DNA of 48,627 bases, taken from Candidatus Tayloriibacteriota bacterium (lineage in GTDB: Bacteria; Patescibacteriota; Minisyncoccia; Phycocordibacterales; SIBU01). The DNA lies in NCBI GenBank assembly GCA_009695005.1, contig SIBU01000005.1:1-48627 (forward strand), in the 5' to 3' direction. Each line of letters begins with the position of its first letter. The first letter of the stretch is position 1. A model generated the notes under the pieces. That model saw nothing but the letters and a program-made list of their open reading frames with translations, made no database searches and was not told the DNA's origin. Below are positions 38,082 to 47,937 of the stretch, one piece after another. A program made the position numbers and the translations under genes.

Positions 38082-38744
38082 TTATGCAACTTTAGCTTCC
38101 AAAGTCTTAAGTGCCTCTTTTGGTCCGACGACTACAAGATACTTGGTCTTCATAAGATCGAGCACATTCAAATTGCGGAACTCTCCAACCGAAACAGACC
38201 CTAAGTTCGCAAAACTTCTCTCAACGGCCACATCCTTGGTAGACAATGATAAACAAAGAGCGTTAGTCTTCTTCTTTGTTAAATATTCAAAACCTTTTAT
38301 ATTAGCAAGAGCAAAAAGCACCTCCTTGGCTTCCTTAGTTTTTGGTTTCGACAAGGCTAAATTTTCAAGGAAAAGAACTTCTCCATCTTTAAATTTCTTA
38401 GACAATACAACTGACAAAGCTTTTGCTCTTGTTGATTTGTTAATCTTTCGCGCAAAGACTTTTTCATTCGAAGGACCGTGAGTTACACCTCCACCAACCC
38501 AGATAGGGCTGCGGATAGAACCGTGACGAGCTCGGCCGGTACCTTTCTGTCTCCAAGGCTTCTTACCTCCACCACGAACAGCACTTCTGTCTTTAACATG
38601 AGCCACGGTAGTTCGGAGATTTGCTTGCATCGAAACAACAACCTGATGAACCAAGTCTGCATTCCAAGGCAATCCGAAAATACTCTCGGGAAGCTTAAGC
38701 TTTCCTACCTCTTTGCCTGTTTGATTGTAAACTACAGTTTCCAT
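38082..38744 (-). CDS. rplD: 50S ribosomal protein uL4
   Basis: RTTVAHVKDRSAVRGGGKKPWRQKGTGRARHGSIRSPIWVGGG. Confidence 0.97.
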   Translation of the reverse strand: METVVYNQTGKEVGKLKLPESIFGLPWNADLVHQVVVSMQANLRTTVAHVKDRSAVRGGGKKPWRQKGTGRARHGSIRSPIWVGGGVTHGPSNEKVFARKINKSTRAKALSVVLSKKFKDGEVLFLENLALSKPKTKEAKEVLFALANIKGFEYLTKKKTNALCLSLSTKDVAVERSFANLGSVSVGEFRNLNVLDLMKTKYLVVVGPKEALKTLEAKVA

Positions 38745-38762
38745 GGTAATTATTTATTTCGT

Positions 38763-39386
38763 TTAGGCATTTACACTTCGAATTTCAACAAACGTACCTC
38801 GTCGTCCCGGAACCGCTCCGCTAACCAATATAAGATTCTTTACTGGGTCAACTTGGACAATTCGAACACCTTTAATAGTTACTCGATCGCCTCCCATACG
38901 TCCTGCCATACGAATACCTTTCGCTACACGGCCTCCAGCTCGTCCTCCACCTCCGATACCTCCTGGTTCACGTTCTGAGTGCTTCTGACCGTGCGTACGT
39001 CGTCCTCCGTGGAAACCATGACGCTTTACACCTCCTTGGAAACCCTTACCTTTTGAAATTGAAGAAATGATAACATCGTCCCCCACTTTAAAAGCTGAGG
39101 CGTCGATCTTATCACCTAAAATTTGAGCTGGTGCGTCCTCCATTCTAAATTCTTTCAAAAGAGCAAAACTACCGAGAGTCTTTACGTGACCTTTGACAGC
39201 CTTACTTATGTTCTTAGCGTTTCGCTCTCCGAAACCTACCTGCAACGCGCAATAACCGTCTTTCTCGACAGTTCTAACCTGAGTAACAACATTCGGTCCT
39301 GCAGAGATAACAGTAACCGGAGTCACCTTTCCATCTTCGCCCCAAACTTGGGACATATTAATTTTTGTTCCTAGTATAAATCGCAT
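38763..39386 (-). CDS. rplC: 50S ribosomal protein uL3
   Basis: GKGFQGGVKRHGFHGGRRTHGQKHSEREPGGIGGGG. Confidence 0.96.
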   Translation of the reverse strand: MRFILGTKINMSQVWGEDGKVTPVTVISAGPNVVTQVRTVEKDGYCALQVGFGERNAKNISKAVKGHVKTLGSFALLKEFRMEDAPAQILGDKIDASAFKVGDDVIISSISKGKGFQGGVKRHGFHGGRRTHGQKHSEREPGGIGGGGRAGGRVAKGIRMAGRMGGDRVTIKGVRIVQVDPVKNLILVSGAVPGRRGTFVEIRSVNA

Positions 39387-39461
39387 ATGATTTTGAACTT
39401 AGCTCACGGCCAGAGGTTCCTTGTTCTTCCTTAAAACATCCGTAAAGTAGCAGTGGGTAGT

Positions 39462-39490
39462 AGCCTAACAAATAGTGATAAAAAAGTCAA
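39462..39490 (-). promoter_or_regulatory. Candidate promoter for rplC operon
   Basis: Minus strand TTGACT-N17-TAGGCT. Confidence 0.55.
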
Positions 39491-39519
39491 AAGTCATTAC
39501 TTTTGTTATACTTCTACAA

Positions 39520-40521
39520 ATGGATCATTTTCCAAAAAATGAACTAAGTAACATAACTTTCACAAACGAACCCTTGATGTCTAAGCATGAGGTGGACAAA
39601 GGTCGTAACGAACGTAAGACTGCTCTCGTTCCACAAATTAGAGAACTTCTTAACACCCACAAAAAATTTAAGGGTGAAAATATTAGTGTAACTTTTTCTC
39701 ATCGAGGAGTATCGTCTCTTGTCGCCTTTTTGGAATCTAAGGAAGGAAAATTTGTTTTAAAAATTCCTATAAGAAATGATTTGCCTCAAGGCGAAGCAAA
39801 ATTCTTGCAGGAATGGGAAAAAACTGGCGTCGAAGTTCCTCATATTCTTGAGGAAGGACTTATCGACGACCGTCCCTATCTACTTATGGAACAAGTGACA
39901 GAGAAAACTCTTTTTGAAACATTTAGTGAAAGAGAGATGATTGACAGAGGAATTTATCTTGAGATGGGTAAAACCTTGCACTCTATGCACCAACCTAAAA
40001 CAACCGGTTACGGTCAAATATTCAACGGCAAACCCGAGTACGATGATTTTGCATCATGGCTAAAATATACTACTGACAAAAGTCGTTTGTATACGGAAGA
40101 AAATCAACTTTTAGACGAAAATGAACACGGCTCAATAGATTTGGCGATTACAATACTTGAAGATTACGGAAGGAAGCAAAACCAAAGTTCATATTGTCAT
40201 TATGATTTTCATACTGAAAATATTTTCGCCACAGAACCGATTACAGTTTTCGATCCAGATTGTGTATTGAACTTACCGTATATCGACCTTGGAAGGAGTA
40301 TCGTAATCGGCCCAGCAAAAAGTAAGAACAATGATACCGTAAAACAAATGATTGAAGGGTACGAATCTGAAGGTGAGAAAGTTGATTTGAGAGTGTTGCA
40401 AGCCTCAATTCTAATAAATAGCATCCAGAAATTTCAGTATTGGAACAAAAAGAAGAGTACAGAAGGTATTCAAAAAGTTAAGAAATATCTGGCAGAGAAC
40501 AAACACCTATTGGAGTGTTAG
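39520..40521 (+). CDS. Aminoglycoside phosphotransferase/choline-kinase-family protein
   Basis: YCHYDFHTENIF ... FDPDCVLNLPYIDLGRS (HxDxxxxN, DPD); start re-assigned to ATG 39520 after TTATAC. Confidence 0.75.
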   Translation: MDHFPKNELSNITFTNEPLMSKHEVDKGRNERKTALVPQIRELLNTHKKFKGENISVTFSHRGVSSLVAFLESKEGKFVLKIPIRNDLPQGEAKFLQEWEKTGVEVPHILEEGLIDDRPYLLMEQVTEKTLFETFSEREMIDRGIYLEMGKTLHSMHQPKTTGYGQIFNGKPEYDDFASWLKYTTDKSRLYTEENQLLDENEHGSIDLAITILEDYGRKQNQSSYCHYDFHTENIFATEPITVFDPDCVLNLPYIDLGRSIVIGPAKSKNNDTVKQMIEGYESEGEKVDLRVLQASILINSIQKFQYWNKKKSTEGIQKVKKYLAENKHLLEC

Positions 40522-40563
40522 ATGTTTACTATCTCCCAACTTACCACAAAAATAATAAGAAAA

Positions 40564-40827
40564 TTATCTGTAAACATCGTGGTCGCCAATAGCGAGGAGC
40601 TCAACAAAATTTTTTGATACATGCCGAAATACAATCCGGATTTTATAGTTTACCGATAAACTCCAACGGCCAGAAAGTGCACCGTGCAATTTGTGAACCT
40701 TGAGAGCTTCGTGATTTTCGGGATTTTTAAACAACTCTATCTTTTCAAGAACTTCGGCAATCAATTCTTTCTCAAGATGCTTCATAGCCCGCACAAAAGA
40801 CGGCTTGAATCCGATTTCAAGTGCCAT
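40564..40827 (-). CDS. RelE/ParE-family toxin
   Basis: LHGALSGRWSLSVNYKIRIVFRHVSKNFVELLAIGDHDVYR. Confidence 0.85.
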   Translation of the reverse strand: MALEIGFKPSFVRAMKHLEKELIAEVLEKIELFKNPENHEALKVHKLHGALSGRWSLSVNYKIRIVFRHVSKNFVELLAIGDHDVYR

Positions 40828-41033
40828 TATATTTTCTTCATTAAATCCCGCAAATTTCCTTTAAGAGTGGTTTCGGTCTCGGCACGAAGCACAGCATTCA
40901 CCGCCTCTTCTTCAGAAAGACGTTTAAGAGCCCGGCGAACAACGTCAGCCTTATTAGAACCATAGCCACTTTTTACAAGCCGGTTTACAGTTTCTTCAAG
41001 TTGCGGAGTCAAAGGTACGGATAGAGTACTCAT
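40827..41033 (-). CDS. RHH (ParD/CopG-like) antitoxin
   Basis: MSTLSVPLTPQLEETVNRLVKSGYGSNKADVVRRALKRLSEEE; overlaps the toxin start; start re-assigned. Confidence 0.8.
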   Translation of the reverse strand: MSTLSVPLTPQLEETVNRLVKSGYGSNKADVVRRALKRLSEEEAVNAVLRAETETTLKGNLRDLMKKI

Positions 41034-41045
41034 AAAGTTTATGAT

Positions 41046-41077
41046 TATATGATAATATAATATTATATTATCATATA
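41046..41077. promoter_or_regulatory. 32-bp perfect AT palindrome upstream of TA module
   Basis: TATATGATAATATAAT/ATTATATTATCATATA. Confidence 0.8.
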
Positions 41078-41220
41078 TATTTTTGCGACGCAAGACACTA
41101 TCCCCCACTCCGCGCGGGGTAGCAGAGCGAGAATATTTTCCTTGCAGAACACTCACAGAAAAATCTGAGCATCCTCTCGCCCCGAAGGAATCGGAATCTG
41201 TCGTAGTAAAGGTTTTGCTA

Positions 41221-41254
41221 CCACAAAAAAACCGCCAAGTGGCGGTTTTTTGTG
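41221..41254 (-). terminator. Terminator after rpsJ
   Basis: ccacaaaaaaccgcc-aagt-ggcggttttttgtgg, 15-bp perfect. Confidence 0.85.
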
Positions 41255-41265
41255 GGCAAAACCCT

Positions 41266-41667
41266 TTACATCATCTTGACATCAATATTCACTCCAGAGG
41301 GAAGCGAAAGATTGGTCAAAGATTCAATAATTTTCGCGTTAGGATTCACAATATCAATCAAACGTTTATGAACTCTCATCTCAAACTGTTCTCGTGCATT
41401 TTTGTAAACGAAAGCTGAACGATTAACTGTGTATTTCTTAATTTCTGTTGGCAATGGAATTGGTCCCAAAATTGTAGCGTCAAATCGAAGCGCTGTATCA
41501 ATAATCTGCTTCACTGAGGCGTCTAGAATTTTGTGCTCGTAAGCGCGAACCCGAATTCTAAGTTTGGCAACCACATCCTTTTTTGGAATGGTTACAACCT
41601 TAGGCTTAGTTTTTGCTGGAGCCTTTGGCTTAACTGATTTTTCTGCTATTGGTTTGATTGGCATCAT
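41266..41667 (-). CDS. rpsJ: 30S ribosomal protein uS10 with N-terminal extension
   Basis: [47 protein letters not shown]. Confidence 0.95.
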   Translation of the reverse strand: MMPIKPIAEKSVKPKAPAKTKPKVVTIPKKDVVAKLRIRVRAYEHKILDASVKQIIDTALRFDATILGPIPLPTEIKKYTVNRSAFVYKNAREQFEMRVHKRLIDIVNPNAKIIESLTNLSLPSGVNIDVKMM

Positions 41668-41674
41668 AAACTGC

Positions 41675-42865
41675 TTAAGCAACAATCTTAGTAACAACCC
41701 CCGCTCCTACGGTCTTACCTCCCTCGCGGATAGCAAAACGCTGTTTCTCTTCCAGAGCTACTGGAGCTACAAGCTTAACTTTGAAAGTAATAGTGTCTCC
41801 TGGCATAACCATTTCAGTCTTTTCAGGCAAGGTAACATCACCGGTAACATCAGTGGTTCGAATGTAAAACTGCGGCTTATATCCTGAGAAGAATGGAGTG
41901 TGGCGACCACCTTCCTCTTTCTTCAAGATGTAAACTTCGGCTTCGAAATCAGTATGAGGAGTAACTGTACCAGTTTTAGCAAGAACCTGACCGCGGTGCA
42001 CATCTTCTTTCTTTGTACCTCGGAGCAAAATTCCTGCGTTATCCCCAGCCATACCTTCGGCAAGAGACTTATTGAACATTTCAATACCGGTGACAATTGT
42101 CTTACTTGTCGGCTTCAAACCAACAATTTCAATTTCCTCACCAACCTTAATCAAACCGCGTTCAATTCTACCAGTAACCACAGTACCACGGCCTTCAATA
42201 GAGAAGATGTCTTCGATTGGCATTAGAAACGGTTTGTCTGTCTCGCGAACAGGAACCGGAATATATGAATCAAGAGTATTAGTGAGTTCAAGTACTTTCT
42301 TAACCCATTCGTCATCCTTTGAAGTTGCCTCCAAAGCCTTTAGAGCGGATCCTCTGATAACTGGAGAGGCCTTACCGTCATAACCTTGCTTGGTCAAAAG
42401 TTCTCGAACTTCCTCCTCAACAAGATCAATCAACTCTGGATCTGGCACCATGTCCACCTTGTTCAAGAAAACAATGATTTTTGGAACACCAACTTGTTTT
42501 GCAAGCAAAACGTGTTCGCGAGTCTGAGGCATAACACCGTCGGTAGCTGCGATTACGAGAATAGCACCGTCCATCTGAGCGGCACCTGTAATCATGTTCT
42601 TAATGTAGTCAGCGTGACCTGGAGCATCGATGTGAGCGTAGTGACGATTGGCGGTCTCATACTCATTATGAGAAAGCGCAATAGTAATACCTCGAGCCTT
42701 TTCCTCTGGTGCGGAATCAATTTCGTCTACTTTTTTCAACTTAACAGTGAAACCGGCAAGATGAAGTGAATTCAAAATTGCGGCCGTTAAAGTTGTCTTG
42801 CCGTGGTCAACGTGGCCGATGGTGCCTACGTTTACGTGAGGCTTACTTCGATTAAATTCTGCCAT
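41675..42865 (-). CDS. tuf: Elongation factor Tu
   Basis: [46 protein letters not shown]. Confidence 0.98.
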   Translation of the reverse strand: MAEFNRSKPHVNVGTIGHVDHGKTTLTAAILNSLHLAGFTVKLKKVDEIDSAPEEKARGITIALSHNEYETANRHYAHIDAPGHADYIKNMITGAAQMDGAILVIAATDGVMPQTREHVLLAKQVGVPKIIVFLNKVDMVPDPELIDLVEEEVRELLTKQGYDGKASPVIRGSALKALEATSKDDEWVKKVLELTNTLDSYIPVPVRETDKPFLMPIEDIFSIEGRGTVVTGRIERGLIKVGEEIEIVGLKPTSKTIVTGIEMFNKSLAEGMAGDNAGILLRGTKKEDVHRGQVLAKTGTVTPHTDFEAEVYILKKEEGGRHTPFFSGYKPQFYIRTTDVTGDVTLPEKTEMVMPGDTITFKVKLVAPVALEEKQRFAIREGGKTVGAGVVTKIVA

Positions 42866-43025
42866 ATTATTTTTAGTTTACTTGTCTAAATCAAACGCGC
42901 GAGAACTTGCTTGAACAAGACAATTAAACCCTAATTAAACTTATAAATAATAAATTAACCTTTAGGCTGTCCTTCGCCTAGTGGCGAGCGGCAGAGCAAA
43001 AAGAACGCGAGAAGCGATAGCAACC

Positions 43026-43053
43026 ATATTATCAGAACATAATACAATGTCAA
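43026..43053 (-). promoter_or_regulatory. Candidate tuf promoter
   Basis: Minus strand TTGACA-N16-TAATAT. Confidence 0.65.
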
Positions 43054-43087
43054 CGCCCCGGCTCGCAAAGCGAGTCGGGGCGTTGAC
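43049..43087. repeat. 18-bp near-perfect palindrome between surface-protein gene and tuf promoter
   Basis: gtcaacgccccggctcgc-aaa-gcgagtcggggcgttgac. Confidence 0.85.
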
Positions 43088-43110
43088 AAAATTAATCCCT
43101 AAATACCTTC

Positions 43111-46100
43111 CTATTTCAAGGAAGCCTTAATTCCCTCAAGCGCCACTCGAACACTTTCTAAGACACTCGCCATTTGAGTTGCCTTATCTTGCTTAAGTGA
43201 GGTAGATGATTTAATCACCTGGAATTCACTAGGTGATACACTTGAAACACCAGAGGAAATATCGGTAATGCGTATTTTCATTAAACCTTTTCCAACGTAT
43301 GCGTCGGCTGAATCAATAGCCCAATAATAACTTCCGCTAGAAGCGTTTGTACTGGAAGTAATAGTTGAACACTGACTCATGCTACTCCAGCATGCTTCTA
43401 TCTTAACCTGCGTCGCTCCGCTCGAAGTCCATGTTATTGAAGCGTTATATGGAGCGAAAAAGGAATTCAGAGGGCCAGTCACATTGATTGAAACACTTGA
43501 AGCTACTGGAGTGGCAATTTGAGCAGGAGTCACAGTAACATAAAGATTAGCTGAAATTTTTTCACCAACTACATTATGGCAAACAAGACCATAACTTGAG
43601 CTTACTGATGGTGTCAGAGTTAAACTACCGGACACACCTATACTGTTATTCCAATCACTCAAAGCAGTACAACTTGTTGTGTTTGAGCTACTCCATGTAA
43701 GAGCTACAGGGGTACCGGCGGTAACGCTAATAAAAGAAGCGGAACCATTAGCTCTAAAATAATTTATTGTTGGTGAAACTTGCACTGGTCTATTTTGAAC
43801 AGTCACATTACATGGCCATGACACAGAGCTGAACCCAGAGGTTACAGAAACGGAAGCGGTCTTGTATCCGGCAGTAGTGTAAGTAATAGTGGCGACAGGA
43901 CTGTTCCCCCCTGACAAGCCGTCACTACCTGTCCATGAGAACGTGTAAGAACCTGTTCCGCCTGAAGGATTAACTCCCCAGGTAACAACATCCCCAACGT
44001 AAGGACTTGAGGGAGCTGCGCTGCAAGAAACTGATAATGGAGCGGTTGTCTGGCTTGCTGGCAAATTTACCTGTTGGTTAGCTACTGCAGGAGCAGAAAC
44101 TACCACCGTGGTCGTCTGAACAACACTCCCCCCTTGTGTATCACTGGCTGTAAAGCTTAAAGCATAATTCCCTGCTGTTGAATAAGTATGACTAAAATTT
44201 CCGGGCAAATCTCCGCCATAATAACTGTACCCTACAGATCCTCCAGCGGAAGTTCCATCGCCCCAACTAACGGAGTAAAGAATGCTTGAACCGTCAGGAT
44301 CGTAGCTGTTTGTGCTCCAACTGCCACTTTGACCGGTGGTCAAAGTAGCTGGTCCAGTCGGAAAACCTCTAAAAATTGGTAACTTATTCGTAGTTGCCGA
44401 AGGGATAGTCGTTGTTGTAGTAACAGCAGCCACAGGTTTAACTGTCACAGGAATTAACAAATCCTTGGAATTAATTGCTCCTCTCGCATCAGTAACTGTT
44501 ATCCTTGTGGTGTAATTGTAATTTCCACTGACATAACTATGTGCAAAATCTGCACTCATTATCGAGTTCGCAGAAGATGTAGTAATCGTTCGAGTCTCCT
44601 CTGCAGTACCGTCACCCCAATTTACTTTTGCCGTGAGTATTGTTCCGTCAGGATCAGAAGCTGTTAAACTCCAAATTCCACTGACTCCAGCTTGGATCGT
44701 TGAGAGTCCATTCCATGTTCTTATTACTGGACTTTGATTTGCTACTACGGCTGTAGCTTGAGCAACATTCACCGTCACATCCCCACTTACTGAAGCTCCC
44801 GCACTATTGAAGCAGGTCACAGTAAAATGTTTAGTGCTGGTAATCGGGCCGTAAGTCGTTGCTCTGTTTGAAGTTACTCTATCTGGTGCGTTGAAATTGT
44901 TGGTGCAATAGGAAGCATTAGTTGAATTCCAACTTCCTGTGGCCCATTGACCACTTTGAATACTGAGTGGGCCTTTTGAACCGTCGACGGTTACATTGAC
45001 TGTGGGAGCAGGAACGGTTGCGGTAGTTGGTGCGGTAATGGTGAAATATGAATCGCTCCAATCAAAAATACCAATTTTCAGGTCACCTATTCTAATTTTA
45101 TAATTACCAGGACTCAAGGTGGTCTGCCCATTGCCATTAACTACACTACCTACATTCCACGAATAAGAATCAGGATAGACAGAATCTGACGGCAAACCAA
45201 CAATAGAAATGTCAGCGCCAGGACATAGGGTTGAGTATACACATGAACTATTTACGGGAGCAACAATGACGGACGTCCCCTCACCGCCAATTTTTTTCCA
45301 TCTAATTGACTGAACTGTGCCACTTTGCCATGACTCTCCTCCATTCGGACTGACAACAGTAACATCAACGGTGGGAGCAGGAACGGTTGCAACTGTTGGA
45401 TTAGAAAGTGTGAAGTAATTACTGTCCTTCCCCACTGCTCTACCGGCAATTGAATCCAACACTGCTTGACTGTAACTTGACGACTCGGAAAGAATTAAAC
45501 TGACCTTGTATGATCCTGAATCATTCACAGAGGCTGGAATGTTAGGACACTGATACCTACTAACGATACTTAACGTTGTTTGAAGATAAGAAGCCGGCAC
45601 AGAAGAAAGAAAACAACCTGAACCGTCAGCTAATTTCAGATACACATGAACGTAAGCACTTGAGGATATGCCACTGTATTGCCACCTTATCGGTACGGAG
45701 CCGTTAAAAGCAAAATTCTCTCCTCCGTTCGGTGACAATACCTTCAAAGTTAATTCCGGTCTTGTTGCAGTACAAACACCCGATGAATCCTGAACAAATC
45801 CAGAAATACAAGTTGAGGTTGAATGAGAAACGTTTTGATACTCTACACTTTCTAACATTGCCGATTTAATCTGATCAATGCTTGTACCTCCGTTGTAAAA
45901 ATAGTAGAAACCACTATTGTCAGGTTCACGATTTAAGATAGTTCTATAAAGCGAAATAATCTGTAGAGCGCGAGTATCGGATGGAAAAAGAGAAAAGGTA
46001 GTAGTGTTATTTACGGAAGAAACTGTAAAAGGTATAACTTTACTTCCTTGATCCCCCGGACCGTTTAAACCGTAACACGAACTACCTACCCTACTGCAAT

Positions 46101-47775
46101 AGAGACCTAGCTTTAAATTATATGAACCTGCGGCTGGAACATTCATGCTAACATTCCAATAACCTGTTGATGAGTTGTATGTTCCGTTGAATGAATCTCG
46201 AGGGTAAGGCACAACGTAATTGCCGGAAAAATTGGTGTCATTTACAGGAAATATATATGCTTGAATATTAAATCCTTTATCACTTGAGGCGATATTCCCC
46301 TTTCCATCTATCCCTTTAATCGTTAGATTGATTGTTGAACCTGGAGCGTAGTTAGACTGATTACCACTAACACTGGAAATAGTGAAGGGTGTAGTGGTGA
46401 TTGAATCGTTCTGAGTAGGAATTGTAGATTGGAATGTTAAAGTGTTTGTATAAACAACGGAACTATTGCCATTTTGGTCAATAAGAACTGTATTTAGTAT
46501 TTGCGACCCTGAGAAATTAAAGGTAAAAGCGTTTGGCACAGATACTGTTTTTTGAGCACCTGCTGCAAGCCCAGACACGACTACTGCAGTACCCTGTACA
46601 ACAACCCTAAATGGTGTATTTATGTCTACTGTACTTTTATTAAGCAAGACTACATCTGTTGTTATCCATTCATTTACTTTTGGAGAAGAGGGAGAATACT
46701 TCACGTCTGTTATAACCACACCTTGCAAGGAAGAAGAACTAGGATTACTAACTTGATTTTCCTTCTCTCGAACCTTAAAACCGTTCGAGCCAACCGAGAC
46801 ATATATTTTCTCGGTATCGGCGTTATTATTCTCCTTAGCACTCAAAATATACTCTTCTTGATTTAGCGGAAAATAAAAACTTCCGCTATTTGAGGTCAGA
46901 AGAATTGTTGTTCCAGATTTTTTGGTGACATCGAAAGAAAATTCGCTCCTATTGGCGCCTTCATTCACAACAGCTTTGACTTCATTACCATTTCTTGTAA
47001 GGAATACTTCTGCGTTAGCAGTTACACCATTTGAAATTAAGTTATAGAAATGATAACCGCTAGCTGAAACATCTGCCATCGCAGAAAGATTTTCAACACG
47101 ACTACCTTCTGTTTGAGAAATCAAAACCTTGTATCCAGAAAGAATAGGTAGATCTGGAAAACGTTGGGGATTTAACACGACAGGAGCTCCAGATGGAGTG
47201 AATACGGATATTTTAATTGTTGAATCAAGACTTCCATTTGAAGAATATACAGAAATTGAAAGGGGGTAATTTGCTTGATTTTTACCACAAGGGTACAAAC
47301 TATTTAGCTTAGCTCTCGTCATAGGTCCCACAGTACCGGTCTTTTTGATACCGTACTTTGCCTGAAAATCAATGACAGCAGAAGCAGTAGATTCGGTAAA
47401 ATTATACGTTTCCCTACCATCACCCGTAACAGAAGAAGATTCTAAAGGTTGGAAACCCTCTGAAAACAGAGCTTTGTGTAAAGCTTGAACATCAGCTCCG
47501 TAATCATCTAACTTTAAACTTTTATTCCACTTGTGACAAAAACCGTCTGAGGAAGATACAGAAGTTGTACCGGAATAGTCCCCAGTAGAACCACCCGAAG
47601 TAGCTGGAGTTCCTTGTGATGTATTAAGTTGTGCCTGAAGTCTCTGAATTTGCGCCATAATAGCACTTAATTGTGCCTGTAAATCCGAAGCAGTATCAGC
47701 GGATACTATTGGTACAAAAGGAGTAATTACAAAAGATAAAACCAACACACCAGCAAGGATAAATTTCTTAAACAT
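43111..47775 (-). CDS. Large secreted surface protein (signal peptide, PG-binding-like domain, DUF4214-like, PKD-like repeats)
   Basis: N-terminal signal FILAGVLVLSFVITPFVPIVSADT; ADVQALHKALF..TGTVGPMTRAKLNSLYPC; LYRTILNREPDNSGFYYF; repeated VSPNGGE.. and DPDG..WGDGT.. units. Confidence 0.85.
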   Translation of the reverse strand: MFKKFILAGVLVLSFVITPFVPIVSADTASDLQAQLSAIMAQIQRLQAQLNTSQGTPATSGGSTGDYSGTTSVSSSDGFCHKWNKSLKLDDYGADVQALHKALFSEGFQPLESSSVTGDGRETYNFTESTASAVIDFQAKYGIKKTGTVGPMTRAKLNSLYPCGKNQANYPLSISVYSSNGSLDSTIKISVFTPSGAPVVLNPQRFPDLPILSGYKVLISQTEGSRVENLSAMADVSASGYHFYNLISNGVTANAEVFLTRNGNEVKAVVNEGANRSEFSFDVTKKSGTTILLTSNSGSFYFPLNQEEYILSAKENNNADTEKIYVSVGSNGFKVREKENQVSNPSSSSLQGVVITDVKYSPSSPKVNEWITTDVVLLNKSTVDINTPFRVVVQGTAVVVSGLAAGAQKTVSVPNAFTFNFSGSQILNTVLIDQNGNSSVVYTNTLTFQSTIPTQNDSITTTPFTISSVSGNQSNYAPGSTINLTIKGIDGKGNIASSDKGFNIQAYIFPVNDTNFSGNYVVPYPRDSFNGTYNSSTGYWNVSMNVPAAGSYNLKLGLYCSRVGSSCYGLNGPGDQGSKVIPFTVSSVNNTTTFSLFPSDTRALQIISLYRTILNREPDNSGFYYFYNGGTSIDQIKSAMLESVEYQNVSHSTSTCISGFVQDSSGVCTATRPELTLKVLSPNGGENFAFNGSVPIRWQYSGISSSAYVHVYLKLADGSGCFLSSVPASYLQTTLSIVSRYQCPNIPASVNDSGSYKVSLILSESSSYSQAVLDSIAGRAVGKDSNYFTLSNPTVATVPAPTVDVTVVSPNGGESWQSGTVQSIRWKKIGGEGTSVIVAPVNSSCVYSTLCPGADISIVGLPSDSVYPDSYSWNVGSVVNGNGQTTLSPGNYKIRIGDLKIGIFDWSDSYFTITAPTTATVPAPTVNVTVDGSKGPLSIQSGQWATGSWNSTNASYCTNNFNAPDRVTSNRATTYGPITSTKHFTVTCFNSAGASVSGDVTVNVAQATAVVANQSPVIRTWNGLSTIQAGVSGIWSLTASDPDGTILTAKVNWGDGTAEETRTITTSSANSIMSADFAHSYVSGNYNYTTRITVTDARGAINSKDLLIPVTVKPVAAVTTTTTIPSATTNKLPIFRGFPTGPATLTTGQSGSWSTNSYDPDGSSILYSVSWGDGTSAGGSVGYSYYGGDLPGNFSHTYSTAGNYALSFTASDTQGGSVVQTTTVVVSAPAVANQQVNLPASQTTAPLSVSCSAAPSSPYVGDVVTWGVNPSGGTGSYTFSWTGSDGLSGGNSPVATITYTTAGYKTASVSVTSGFSSVSWPCNVTVQNRPVQVSPTINYFRANGSASFISVTAGTPVALTWSSSNTTSCTALSDWNNSIGVSGSLTLTPSVSSSYGLVCHNVVGEKISANLYVTVTPAQIATPVASSVSINVTGPLNSFFAPYNASITWTSSGATQVKIEACWSSMSQCSTITSSTNASSGSYYWAIDSADAYVGKGLMKIRITDISSGVSSVSPSEFQVIKSSTSLKQDKATQMASVLESVRVALEGIKASLK

Positions 47776-47884
47776 ATAATAAATATTACTTATAATTTGG
47801 GCACATTAATAAACATTAGTAGAAGTTTAACATTTATTTTTTCTAAAATATACTGGGGGGATAGAAATGGGGATAAAACAAACT

Positions 47885-47922
47885 CGCCTCAGCAACGAAG
47901 TTGCTGAGGCGAGTTTTAACTT
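47885..47922 (-). terminator. Terminator after the last surface-protein gene
   Basis: ACTCGCCTCAGCAAC-GAA-GTTGCTGAGGCGAGT, 15-bp perfect. Confidence 0.8.
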
Positions 47923-47937
47923 TAATTCTTTAATCCC

